Shown: piece after piece, positions 14,107-20,929 of the stretch | How positions within the stretch are numbered: position 1 is the stretch's first letter | How the letters are laid out: each line of letters starts with the position of its first letter | From: DATHWB01 sp040902855 | GTDB taxonomy: Bacteria; Actinomycetota; Acidimicrobiia; Spongiisociales; ZC4RG35 | DNA length: 25,775 nt | Direction of reading: 5' to 3' | Assembly: GCA_040902855.1 (NCBI GenBank) | Contig: JBBDWN010000080.1 | Span: forward strand, 1 to 25,775 | Notes under the pieces: generated by a model | Databases searched by the model: none | Told to the model about the DNA's origin: nothing | Seen by the model: only the letters and a program-made list of their open reading frames with translations | Position numbers and translations under genes: made by a program

Positions 14107-14978
14107 TGAAGTGGATGGTGTTGGTCAACCCCAGCGCGGGGAGACGGCCTGCAGATGTGGGCAGGGTCCGGGCAGCACTGTCCGCCGCAGGCGTCGAAGG
14201 AGTCGTCGAACAACCCGAGGGGCGTGACGAGATGTGTCGGACCGCGGTCGCCTCTGCATCCGAGTACGACCTGGCGATCGTCGGTGGCGACGGATCGGTA
14301 TCGCTGGTCGTCGACGCCCTGATGCACGTCGCACCGCCACGGATGCCCGTGATCGGCATATTGCCGAACGGAACGGGCTGTGACCTCCTGAAGACGTTCG
14401 GAATTCCGGGGGACATGGAGACGGCCGCCCGCCACCTCGCCGGACAATCGACCTACCGCATCGATGTCGGGAGACTCGACGGTGCCTGGGGGAGACGGCA
14501 TTTTGTCAACGTGGCTCAGACCGGAGCGGGGGCGGCGGCCGCCCAGACCGCGGTTCACATCCCGCGTCGGCTGGGTCCCGTTCGGTACCCGGCCGCGTTC
14601 GCGGCCCGTCTCGGCCGATTTCCGGTCGCCGACGTCGACCTCGAAGGCGGTCGTGGCTACCACGGTCGCGCACTGGCAGTGATTCTCGCCAACGCCCAGT
14701 TCTTCGCAGGCGGGTGGAACGTGGCTCCCAAGGCGATGCTCGTCGACGGGGAGTTGGACGTGCAGGTGATCAACGCCCGCAAGCGGCAGGCAGCCTTGAT
14801 CGTTCCCCGGATCATCAAGGGCACCCACCTGAACATGCCCGAAGTGCACCGATTGAGCCTGCCGTCTCTGTCGATCCGGACGTCGGTGCCGTGGCCGGTG
14901 GAAGTCGACGGTGACTTCCTGGGGTCCACGCCGTTCGACGCACGGGTCATTCTCGGAGCGGTCGAACTCAAGATCTGA
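14106..14978 (+). CDS. Diacylglycerol/lipid kinase family protein
   Basis: 290 aa, a DAGK-catalytic-domain (YegS/DgkB-type) protein expected to phosphorylate a lipid alcohol with ATP at the membrane. It begins with the first strand MVLVNPSAGRR and has the nucleotide loop VGGDGS (residues 60-65; normally GGDGT) followed by VSLVVDAL where NEVxNGL is usual. The second signature is LPNGTGCDLLKTFGIP, normally PxGTGNDxAR. The Asn to Cys and Thr to Ser changes suggest a diverged substrate or activity. The C-terminal VEVDGDFLGSTP is the usual sandwich-domain motif. Its ATG overlaps the helY stop. A sphingosine- or phosphatidylinositol-mannoside-related role is possible but not shown. Confidence 0.85.
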   Translation: MKWMVLVNPSAGRRPADVGRVRAALSAAGVEGVVEQPEGRDEMCRTAVASASEYDLAIVGGDGSVSLVVDALMHVAPPRMPVIGILPNGTGCDLLKTFGIPGDMETAARHLAGQSTYRIDVGRLDGAWGRRHFVNVAQTGAGAAAAQTAVHIPRRLGPVRYPAAFAARLGRFPVADVDLEGGRGYHGRALAVILANAQFFAGGWNVAPKAMLVDGELDVQVINARKRQAALIVPRIIKGTHLNMPEVHRLSLPSLSIRTSVPWPVEVDGDFLGSTPFDARVILGAVELKI

Positions 14979-15000
14979 CCGGATTCGCATCCGCATCGAG

Positions 15001-15028
15001 TGGACGCGTGGCGGGAATGGGCTACTGT
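15001..15028 (+). promoter_or_regulatory. Candidate promoter for the DUF4193 gene
   Basis: TGGACG (15001-15006), a 16-nt spacer and TACTGT (15023-15028) fit a housekeeping sigma-A promoter with a TAnnnT -10. They lie in the 136-nt gap after the lipid kinase gene and would give a 5' leader of about 80 nt before the ATG at 15115. Based on pattern only. Confidence 0.35.
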
Positions 15029-15114
15029 CGCCCCGCGTTGCACTCGCCGGCGCTCTGCCAGCCGACTCGCTCGGACGCCGAACCGACAGATTTCACGACA
15101 CAGGACCCCATCAC

Positions 15115-15558
15115 ATGGCCGATGAAGACGATCCGATCGAAGAACCCGACGACCCAGAAGAGGTCGACGAGGACATCGACGAGGACATCGATCTGGATGA
15201 AGACCTCGATCTGGACGAGGTCCTCGACGACGTCGTCGAGGACGATATCGTCGTGGATGACGAGGCCGTCGTCGTCGTCGACGATGAAGAGGACGAGGAC
15301 GAAGAAGACGAGGAAGCCGATGAGGCTCTCGACGAGCTCGAGGCCGAAGAACTCGAACTTCTCGACGAGGAAGCGTCTGAATCGCTGCTGGTCAACGAAG
15401 CCGAAGAGCTACGCGCCATCCGTCGCGAAGAACTGACGATGAACGTGGAGGCGCAGGCAAAGAACGCAGACGAGTTCGTCTGCCAGGCCTGCTTCCTCGT
15501 AAAGCGTTCGACTCAGCTGGCCAATCGACGGAAGATGCTCTGCCTCGACTGTGCGTAG
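15115..15558 (+). CDS. DUF4193-type acidic protein with C-terminal zinc knuckles
   Basis: 147 aa. Residues 1-100 are almost entirely Asp, Glu, Val, Leu and Ala, an extreme acidic low-complexity region. The last 45 residues (EEL..N...KNADEFVCQACFLVKRSTQLANRRKMLCLDCA) are the conserved DUF4193 core: a CxxC, a VKRSTQL segment and a final CxxC, probably one zinc site. DUF4193 proteins are confined to Actinobacteria and are of unknown function; the M. tuberculosis relative is an RNA-polymerase- or nucleic-acid-associated candidate only by inference. The acidic N terminus here is longer than the roughly 100-aa proteins I associate with the family. The ATG at 15115 follows a 136-nt intergenic region with a candidate promoter. 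The stop overlaps the next gene by 8 bp. Confidence 0.85.
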   Translation: MADEDDPIEEPDDPEEVDEDIDEDIDLDEDLDLDEVLDDVVEDDIVVDDEAVVVVDDEEDEDEEDEEADEALDELEAEELELLDEEASESLLVNEAEELRAIRREELTMNVEAQAKNADEFVCQACFLVKRSTQLANRRKMLCLDCA

Positions 15559-16282
15559 CGACCTCGTCACGGTTGTCGTTCCCACATACAACGAGCGCCA
15601 GAGCCTGCCGCATCTGGCGGCGGCCGTGCGCCTCCACGGCTACCGGCTGTTGGTCGTCGACGACGACTCTCCGGACGGAACAGGGACGGTGGCTGAGGCC
15701 ATCGCCGCTTCGGATCCCCTCATGGAGGTCTTGCATCGAGACGCCAGGGAGGGCCTGGGGCCTGCGTACGCCGCCGGATTCGATCGGGTCCTGGCGGGGC
15801 CATCCGAGGTAGTCATTGAGATGGATGCCGACTTCTCGCACAACCCGGCGGATCTGCCGCGACTGGTTGAAGCGGTGACATCAGGTGCAGACCTCGCCAT
15901 CGGTTCTCGCTACGTTCCTGGCGGCGACACCCCGGACTGGCCCCTACACCGTCGGATGCTCTCGCGCGGCGGGAACACCTATGCCCGATTGATGCTCGAC
16001 ATCTCGGTGCGTGACGCGACCGCAGGGTTCCGCGCGTTCCGAGCCGATGCCCTGCGCTCGCTGCCATACCGCGCGGCTCGAGCCTCCGGATACGGATTCC
16101 AGGTGGAGATGGCAATGCGAGCACACGATGCCGGTATGACCATCGTGGAACTCCCTGTCATCTTCAGGGATCGCACGGTGGGAACCTCGAAGATGAACGG
16201 AGCGATCGTCCGGGAAGCGATGTGGCTGGTGACTCGGTGGGGACTCACCCGTCGACTGCGACTCGGCTCGGCACGGCGGTAG
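15551..16282 (+). CDS. Polyprenol-phosphate mannosyltransferase-like glycosyltransferase (GT2)
   Basis: 243 aa, a family 2 glycosyltransferase of the DPM1/Ppm1 type. Such enzymes move mannose (or another hexose) from a nucleotide sugar to polyprenyl phosphate at the inner membrane face, supplying lipoglycan and protein mannosylation. Motifs are VPTYNERQSL (10-19), DDDSPDGT (about 37-44), the metal-binding EMDADFSHNP (about 90-99), GSRYVPGG, and ATAGFRAF with SGYGFQVEM (acceptor side). It has only the catalytic domain, without the membrane acyltransferase domain or C-terminal membrane helices, so it may act as a peripheral protein. The GTG start lies inside the end of the DUF4193 gene (8-bp overlap). 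The sugar specificity cannot be determined here. Confidence 0.85.
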   Translation: MRSDLVTVVVPTYNERQSLPHLAAAVRLHGYRLLVVDDDSPDGTGTVAEAIAASDPLMEVLHRDAREGLGPAYAAGFDRVLAGPSEVVIEMDADFSHNPADLPRLVEAVTSGADLAIGSRYVPGGDTPDWPLHRRMLSRGGNTYARLMLDISVRDATAGFRAFRADALRSLPYRAARASGYGFQVEMAMRAHDAGMTIVELPVIFRDRTVGTSKMNGAIVREAMWLVTRWGLTRRLRLGSARR

Positions 16283-16285
16283 GTT
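16280..16285 (+). promoter_or_regulatory. Candidate -10 element overlapping a stop codon
   Basis: TAGGTT (TAnnnT pattern) begins with the TAG stop of the glycosyltransferase gene and ends 8 nt before the ATG at 16294, with no Shine-Dalgarno sequence. It may drive a leaderless GNAT-NUDIX transcript. Confidence 0.3.
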
Positions 16286-16293
16286 CGACCCGG

Positions 16294-16773
16294 ATGCCAC
16301 ATGTTTCCGCGCGTCCAGCGACCGTCGCCGACATCGGCGTGATGGGGTCGCTGTATGGTTCGCTCGCCGACGAGATGACGCCGTTGTCGCACATGTGGCC
16401 GCTGGCCGATGGACTGGCCGAACCGGTCGACCAGGCGCTGCAGGCCCTCCTCGCAGACGATGAAGCCGTGGCCGTGATCGGGACGATCGGTGACCTTCCA
16501 TTCGGCTTTCTCGTCGCCCGCATCGAAGCGATGCTTCCCCAGGCGGAAGGGCGCCGGATCGGATCGATCAGACTGCTCTTCGTCGACCATCCGGCCCGCG
16601 AGGTCGGGGTAGGCGAGGCGATGCTCGATCTCGCGCTCGAGACGCTTCGCGCCCGGGGAGTCACGACGTTCGACGCCCATGTCCTGCCGGGACACCGGCT
16701 GGTGAAGAACTTCTTCGAGGCTGGCGGCTTCAAGGCTCGCTCCATCGTCATGTCGCGTTTCGAAAGTGTCTGA
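16294..16773 (+). CDS. GNAT-family acetyltransferase
   Basis: 159 aa. The fold-defining segment is motif A, IRLLFVDHPAREVGVGEAMLDLALETLRARG (around residues 88-118), with the R-x-x-G-x-G/A-type acetyl-CoA pyrophosphate loop REVGVGEAM. It is followed by the motif B strand and the terminal hydrophobic segment GHRLVKNFFEAGGFKARS. The N-terminal half (VSARPATVADIGVMGSLY) has the usual first strand and helix that bind the acceptor. The acceptor is unknown; small-molecule or protein N-acetylation are both possible. It starts 11 nt after the preceding stop and overlaps the NUDIX gene by 8 bp, so the two are likely cotranscribed. Confidence 0.85.
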   Translation: MPHVSARPATVADIGVMGSLYGSLADEMTPLSHMWPLADGLAEPVDQALQALLADDEAVAVIGTIGDLPFGFLVARIEAMLPQAEGRRIGSIRLLFVDHPAREVGVGEAMLDLALETLRARGVTTFDAHVLPGHRLVKNFFEAGGFKARSIVMSRFESV

Positions 16774-17194
16774 GCACCCGATTCCCGGTGTCGGTGTCGC
16801 GGTCATCGACTCGGGCAGGGTGCTGATCGTGAGAAAGGATCGCGGTCCGTGGAAAGACCTGTGGGCGGTTCCGGGAGGAAAGATCGAACTCGGCGAGCGC
16901 ACCGTCGACGCCGCCGTTCGCGAAGTGAAAGAGGAGACAGGACTGGACGTGAGACTCGGTCCGGTGGTCTGGACGGGTGAGGTGATCGGACCGGGATCCC
17001 CCCCTGATTGGCACTACACCCTCGTCGACTACGTGGGCTTTCCGACCGGCGGCACGCTCGAGGCAGGCGATGACGTCGCCGAAGTCCGCTGGGTCACGCC
17101 CGAGGACCTTTCTCACCTCGATCTCATTCCGACGATGCCCTCACTGCTGGCGACACTCGGACCGTATCTCCGGCCACGAGCGGTACCGTCATAG
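16766..17194 (+). CDS. NUDIX hydrolase
   Basis: 142 aa. A perfect Nudix box occupies residues 38-60: G-x5-E-x7-R-E-V-K-E-E-T-G-L, with the metal-binding REVKEE at 52-57. The preceding VRKDRGPWKDLWAVPGG and the start GVGVAVIDSG are typical of MutT/8-oxo-dGTPase-like or ADP-ribose-type Nudix proteins of about 140 residues. These hydrolyse nucleoside diphosphates linked to another group; the substrate here is unknown. The GTG start lies 8 bp inside the end of the GNAT gene. The stop is 3 nt before the M20 peptidase ATG. Confidence 0.9.
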   Translation: MSEHPIPGVGVAVIDSGRVLIVRKDRGPWKDLWAVPGGKIELGERTVDAAVREVKEETGLDVRLGPVVWTGEVIGPGSPPDWHYTLVDYVGFPTGGTLEAGDDVAEVRWVTPEDLSHLDLIPTMPSLLATLGPYLRPRAVPS

Positions 17195-17197
17195 GCC

Positions 17198-18523
17198 ATG
17201 ACTGAGACCGTCGAACTCCTCCGCACGCTGATCCGCAACGCCTGCGTGAATGACGGCACACCGGAGAGCGGTCAGGAGATCCGCTCGGTGGAGACGCTCC
17301 ACGACTTCTTCGGGCAGGCAGGAACCACGTTCGAGACGGTGCCGGGGCGCGTCTCGACGGTCTACCGAATTCCCGGATCCGATCCGAGTGCGCCCGCGTT
17401 GACGTTGATGGGCCATCTCGACGTGGTCCCCGTGAGTGAAGACGGTTGGACGACCGATCCGTTCGCCGGCACGGTGTCCGACGGTTTCGTCTGGGGCAGG
17501 GGAGCAGTGGACATGCTCAACCTGACGGCGTCGATGGCCGTGGTGTTCAAGCGGTATCTCGACGGAGATGTCCCGAACCTTCCCGGTGACCTCGTGTTCC
17601 TGGCTGTCGCCGACGAGGAGGCGGGCGGGCGGCTCGGTGCCCGGCCAATGGTCGAGCAGCGATGGGATCTGGTCGCCACCGACTATCTGCTGACCGAGAT
17701 CGCCTACCCGCCTTTCCGGCTCGACGGCGAGGCCGTCTACCCCGTGTCGGTCGGTGAAAAAGGGCCCTTCTGGACTGTTCTGCGTTCGCGTGGCCGTCCA
17801 GGCCACGGCTCGGTCCCCTATGGCGGGGACAATGCGATGGCGCCGCTCGTCGAGGCGATGGCGTCGCTGTTCTCGACGCCCGCCCCCGTCGTCATCTCGG
17901 ATATGTGGAGCACGTTTGTTCACGGCGTGGGGTTCGATGAAGCCCTCGCCGCACGACTCGTCGACGCCGAGCAGATCGACGATGCGATCGAAGAAGTGGC
18001 GGTCGAAAATCCCCGTCTGGCCGCGTACCTCCACGCCTGCACGCATCTGACGGTGTCCCCGAACGTGATCAGGTCCGGGGTCAAGGCCAATGTGATTCCG
18101 GACACGGCGCAGGGAGAAGTGGACTTTCGGGCGCTTCCCGGCCAGGACCGGACCGACGTCGACGCCCACATCCGCAAGGCCGCCGGAAACGCGGCCGATC
18201 GTCTGGAGATCATCCCGGTGGCCGATCAGGTCGCCAGCGAATCTCCGGTCGCCACATCGCTGTGGGATTGCATCGTCGACTCGATCGAGTCCCACACCGG
18301 AAGCCGACGGGTAGTGCCGACGATGATGCCGGCGGCGACCGACGCCCGTTTCTTTCGCCAGAGGGGCGTGACCGCCTACGGGGTCGGTCTCTTCGACGAG
18401 GCGATGTCGTTCCCGGACTTCCTGTCGATGTTCCATGGGCACGACGAGCGCGTCTCGGTCGCCTCGGTGGAGTCCACGACCGCGCTGCTGACAACCATCC
18501 TGAGCCGCTGGCGCCTCGTTTGA
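17198..18523 (+). CDS. M20-family metallopeptidase/deacylase
   Basis: 441 aa, a zinc-dependent amidohydrolase of the ArgE/DapE/CPG2 group. Metal ligands and catalytic residues are His73 (LMGHLDVVP) with Asp75, Asp105 (GRGAVDM), and Glu140/Glu141 (ADEEAGG). GRPGHGSVPYGGDNA marks the dimerisation-domain His. The C-terminal region contains the final metal His in SMFHGHDER. The length and motif set match generic M20 peptidases acting on N-acyl amino acids, dipeptides or similar compounds; the substrate is not determinable. The ATG follows the NUDIX stop by 3 nt, with a TACCGT box (17184-17189) 8 nt upstream that may be a -10. The stop overlaps the TTG start of the HAD gene. Confidence 0.88.
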   Translation: MTETVELLRTLIRNACVNDGTPESGQEIRSVETLHDFFGQAGTTFETVPGRVSTVYRIPGSDPSAPALTLMGHLDVVPVSEDGWTTDPFAGTVSDGFVWGRGAVDMLNLTASMAVVFKRYLDGDVPNLPGDLVFLAVADEEAGGRLGARPMVEQRWDLVATDYLLTEIAYPPFRLDGEAVYPVSVGEKGPFWTVLRSRGRPGHGSVPYGGDNAMAPLVEAMASLFSTPAPVVISDMWSTFVHGVGFDEALAARLVDAEQIDDAIEEVAVENPRLAAYLHACTHLTVSPNVIRSGVKANVIPDTAQGEVDFRALPGQDRTDVDAHIRKAAGNAADRLEIIPVADQVASESPVATSLWDCIVDSIESHTGSRRVVPTMMPAATDARFFRQRGVTAYGVGLFDEAMSFPDFLSMFHGHDERVSVASVESTTALLTTILSRWRLV

Positions 18524-19266
18524 CGTCGACGCTGATCTGCGACCTCGACGGGGTCGTCTACCTCGGCGACGAGGAGGTTCCCGGTTCCGGCGGAGCGCTT
18601 GCCCGCTTTGCGTCGGGCGGATGGAAGATCCTCTTCTGCACCAACAACGCAACCCGCACTCCAAGAGAGTCTGCGGACAAGATCCACCGGGTCACCTCGT
18701 TCCCGGCCACCGGCGAGTCGGTCGTGACGTCCGCACAGGCAGTCGCCACGCTGGTCGACCCCGGATCATCGGTGTTCGTTCTCGGTGGCCGCGGACTGGA
18801 AGAGGCGGTACTGGAGCGAGGCAGCCGCGTGTCGGGGAGGTGGCAGGACGTGGACACTGTCGTCGTCGGGCTGGATCCGGGCCTGACCTACGAGCGTCTT
18901 TCGGGTGCGGTACTCGCCGTCGGCAACGGGGCGCGTTTCCTCGCCAGCAATCACGATGCGACCTATCCGACGCCTGAGGGACTGCGTCCCGGTGCCGGTG
19001 CCATCGTGGCGGCGGTCAGCCATGCGACGGGAGTCCAAGCCGTCGTTGCCGGCAAGCCGCATGCCCCGATGCGGAAGCTGCTGGCATCACGCACCGAGGG
19101 TGCCGTGTGGATCGTCGGAGATCGCGACGACACCGATCTCGCCATGGGGCGGGCAGAAGGTTGGTTCACCGCCCACGTCGCAACAGGAGTCAGCCCGTCG
19201 CCGACCGAACCGGTGACGGTGTCGGTGCCCGATCTCGCCGCGCTGGCAGATCAGCTCCTCGAATAG
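18520..19266 (+). CDS. HAD-superfamily IIA phosphatase (NagD/PGP-like)
   Basis: 248 aa. Motif I is ICDLDGVVYLGDE with nucleophile Asp8 and acid/base Asp10, followed by the IIA cap. Motif II is FCTNNATRT, the Lys motif is VAGKPHAPM, and motif III is VGDRDDTDLAMGRAEGW. These enzymes dephosphorylate small metabolites such as sugar phosphates, glycerol phosphate or phosphoglycolate. The start is TTG at 18520, overlapping the M20 stop (TTGA) and placing motif I at residue 8 as expected. In M. tuberculosis the counterpart Rv1692 precedes a small gene, tlyA, NAD kinase and recN, which is also the case here except that a rhomboid gene is interposed. The 3' end overlaps the convergent rhomboid gene by 16 bp. 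Confidence 0.87.
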   Translation: MTSTLICDLDGVVYLGDEEVPGSGGALARFASGGWKILFCTNNATRTPRESADKIHRVTSFPATGESVVTSAQAVATLVDPGSSVFVLGGRGLEEAVLERGSRVSGRWQDVDTVVVGLDPGLTYERLSGAVLAVGNGARFLASNHDATYPTPEGLRPGAGAIVAAVSHATGVQAVVAGKPHAPMRKLLASRTEGAVWIVGDRDDTDLAMGRAEGWFTAHVATGVSPSPTEPVTVSVPDLAALADQLLE

Positions 19267-19979
19267 CGACGCCCGCGTTTGAGGATCGCCTTTCGTCTGA
19301 CCAGGGCATACGCCGCCCCGGCCAGGAAGCCTCCGACATGGGCCTCCCACGCCACCTGGCCGGCATCCGAAGAGATGGCGAACTGGCCGAGCAGCCAGAA
19401 CCCGAGGAACACCCACGCCGGCACCCGGAACGGCAGGAAGAAGAACGGCGGGATGATGGAGGTGATCCCGGTCGTCGGAAACAAGATGAGGTAGGCGCCC
19501 ATCGCGCCCGCGATCGCCCCGGACGCGCCGATGAGGGGCACCGTCGAAGTCGGATTGACCGCCACGAACGCGGCAGTCGCGACCACTCCGGAGATCAGAT
19601 AGAACAGGAGGAACCGGACGTGTCCGAGGTGGTCTTCGATGTTGTTGCCGAAGATCCAGAAGATCCACAGGTTCCCGAACAGGTGGGCGAGGTTGGCGTG
19701 GAGGAAGAGCGACGCGACGACACTCAAGAGGATGCTCTTGTCCCCGAAGATCTCCGGAGCGGGAGAGGAGTCGCAGACTCCTGACTGCACTTCGGACGGT
19801 GTCAGAGGATCCCCGGTGACGACTTCACAGGCGATCGCGGCGTGTTCGTAGAGAAACGAAACGGCCTCGGATTCGTCGAACGGCTGCTCGGCGAAGAAGG
19901 CGTAGAGGCAGGCGACGACGATCAGGCCGGTGACGATGGCGGACCGGTGGGTGGGATTGTCGTCTCGGATCGGGAGCAA
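19251..19979 (-). CDS. Rhomboid-family intramembrane serine protease
   Basis: 242 aa. Six or more hydrophobic segments are visible. The first rhomboid motif is HANLAHLFGNLW (residues 94-105), the catalytic Ser is Ser153 in GASGAIAGAMG, and the catalytic His is His214 in WEAHVGGFLAG. A region between helices 1 and 2 (about 45-80) is predicted to be extracytoplasmic and has two Cys. The start is taken as TTG at 19979 because AGGA lies 7 nt upstream and the protein then begins MLPIRDDNP, like many actinobacterial rhomboids; the open frame continues further up only opposite the small gene and tlyA. Substrates are unknown. It lies on the minus strand within an otherwise plus-strand housekeeping block, divergent from the small gene at 20019 with a 39-nt shared upstream region. 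Confidence 0.9.
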   Translation of the reverse strand: MLPIRDDNPTHRSAIVTGLIVVACLYAFFAEQPFDESEAVSFLYEHAAIACEVVTGDPLTPSEVQSGVCDSSPAPEIFGDKSILLSVVASLFLHANLAHLFGNLWIFWIFGNNIEDHLGHVRFLLFYLISGVVATAAFVAVNPTSTVPLIGASGAIAGAMGAYLILFPTTGITSIIPPFFFLPFRVPAWVFLGFWLLGQFAISSDAGQVAWEAHVGGFLAGAAYALVRRKAILKRGRRYSRS

Positions 19980-20005
19980 GGCCCAGTCCTGTCGTTCGGG
20001 TCCGC

Positions 20006-20011
20006 GATAAT
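20006..20011 (+). promoter_or_regulatory. Candidate -10 element for the tlyA operon
   Basis: GATAAT matches the sigma-70 consensus at five of six positions and ends 7 nt before the ATG at 20019, with no Shine-Dalgarno sequence. It probably drives a leaderless transcript for the small protein-tlyA-NAD kinase-recN operon. It lies in the 39-nt gap shared with the divergent rhomboid gene. Confidence 0.45.
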
Positions 20012-20018
20012 GCGTTGC

Positions 20019-20180
20019 ATGGATACCACATCCCACACTCCGATATCCCACACTGCGATTGCCCGCGTGACCGAGCTGCTGGCAGCCGTCGCCCAGGCGG
20101 ATCCGGCGGACACCGTCGAACCCATGACCGAAATCGCCGAGATGCTTGAGAAGATGCTCGACCAGGGAGACGACGCCTGA
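20019..20180 (+). CDS. Small conserved-position protein upstream of tlyA
   Basis: 53 aa, acidic and Ala-rich, predicted largely helical (TAIARVTELLAAVA and MTEIAEMLEKMLD segments), with no Cys or membrane segment. A gene of similar size (Rv1693, about 58 aa by memory) occupies the same position between the HAD phosphatase and tlyA in M. tuberculosis, which supports it being real. No function is known. A strong -10-like GATAAT is placed for a leaderless start at this ATG. Its end contains the AGGGAG that serves as the ribosome-binding site for tlyA, and its TGA overlaps the proposed tlyA CTG start. Confidence 0.7.
   Translation: MDTTSHTPISHTAIARVTELLAAVAQADPADTVEPMTEIAEMLEKMLDQGDDA
20164..20169 (+). 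promoter_or_regulatory. Ribosome-binding site that sets the tlyA start
   Basis: AGGGAG, 7 nt upstream of a CTG at 20177. No ATG, GTG or TTG is available in this frame between the upstream in-frame stop (TGA, 20147-20149) and the GTG at 20207, which itself has no Shine-Dalgarno sequence. The spacing therefore points to CTG initiation. Confidence 0.65.
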
Positions 20181-20929
20181 CCCGTCAGCGACTCGATCGA
20201 GAACTGGTGCGAAGGGGGATCGCCAAGAGCAGAGCAGAGGCGACGTCCCTCGTCGAGGCGGGCGCAATTCGCGTCGGCGGAGTCCCCGCACCGAAGGTCA
20301 CGACGCTGGTCGACCCGGCGACCCCGGTCGAGATCATCGGTCCCCCTCCGAAGTACGTGAGCCGAGGCGGCCTCAAGTTGGAGGGTGCTCTCGACGAATT
20401 TGGGGTCGACGTGGCAGGTCGGCGGTGCATCGATCTCGGAGCGTCGACCGGCGGTTTCACCGATTGCCTTCTCCAGCGCGGAGCGGCATCCGTCGTTGCC
20501 GTCGATGTGGGCTACGGGCAACTGGATGATCGGCTGGCGGCGCGACCTGGCGTCACGGTCGTCGATCGGACGAACATCCGACACGCCGATCCGGACGCGC
20601 TCGGCGCCCCGTTCGATCTCGTCGTGGGAGACTTGTCGTTCATCTCGCTCTGCACCGTCGCTGACATGCTGCGCCGTCTCATGGCGGATACGGGTCACGG
20701 GGTGCTGCTGGTCAAGCCGCAGTTCGAGGTGGGGCGCGGCAACGTCGGCCGGGGAGGGATCGTGCGGGATGAGATCGCCCGTCAGGCTGCACTCGATGAC
20801 GTGGTGTCGTGTCTCAGGTCAGCGGGCCTGGGTACGGTGGCAACCTGCCTGTCGCCTATTACCGGGGCGAAGGGGAATGTGGAGTTCTTCGTGCACGTCA
20901 GGCCATCTGCCATCAAGGAAACATCGTGA
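20177..20929 (+). CDS. tlyA: TlyA-type 16S/23S rRNA 2'-O-methyltransferase, likely CTG start
   Basis: 250 aa from CTG at 20177; 240 aa if the GTG at 20207 were used. TlyA methylates ribose 2'-OH groups of 16S and 23S rRNA (C1409 and C1920 in mycobacteria), and its loss gives capreomycin resistance. The N-terminal S4 RNA-binding domain (about 1-60) begins RLDRELVRRGIAKSRAEA; the conserved LDxELVRRG portion is lost with the GTG start. A FtsJ-like methyltransferase domain follows, with the SAM-binding DLGASTGGFTDCLLQRGA (about 86-103), VGDLSFISL and LLVKPQFEVGR. The AGGGAG site and CTGA overlap with the preceding stop support the CTG. The stop overlaps the NAD kinase GTG. Confidence 0.9.
   Translation: MTRQRLDRELVRRGIAKSRAEATSLVEAGAIRVGGVPAPKVTTLVDPATPVEIIGPPPKYVSRGGLKLEGALDEFGVDVAGRRCIDLGASTGGFTDCLLQRGAASVVAVDVGYGQLDDRLAARPGVTVVDRTNIRHADPDALGAPFDLVVGDLSFISLCTVADMLRRLMADTGHGVLLVKPQFEVGRGNVGRGGIVRDEIARQAALDDVVSCLRSAGLGTVATCLSPITGAKGNVEFFVHVRPSAIKETS

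Noticed and set aside
15160..15310. GAC/GAG/GTC-rich stretch resembling a microsatellite
   Set aside because: Explained by the acidic coding sequence; the codons are irregular and not a tandem repeat unit.
15111..15419. Minus-strand poly-Ser open frame
   Set aside because: Merely the reverse of the Asp/Glu codon run in the DUF4193 gene.
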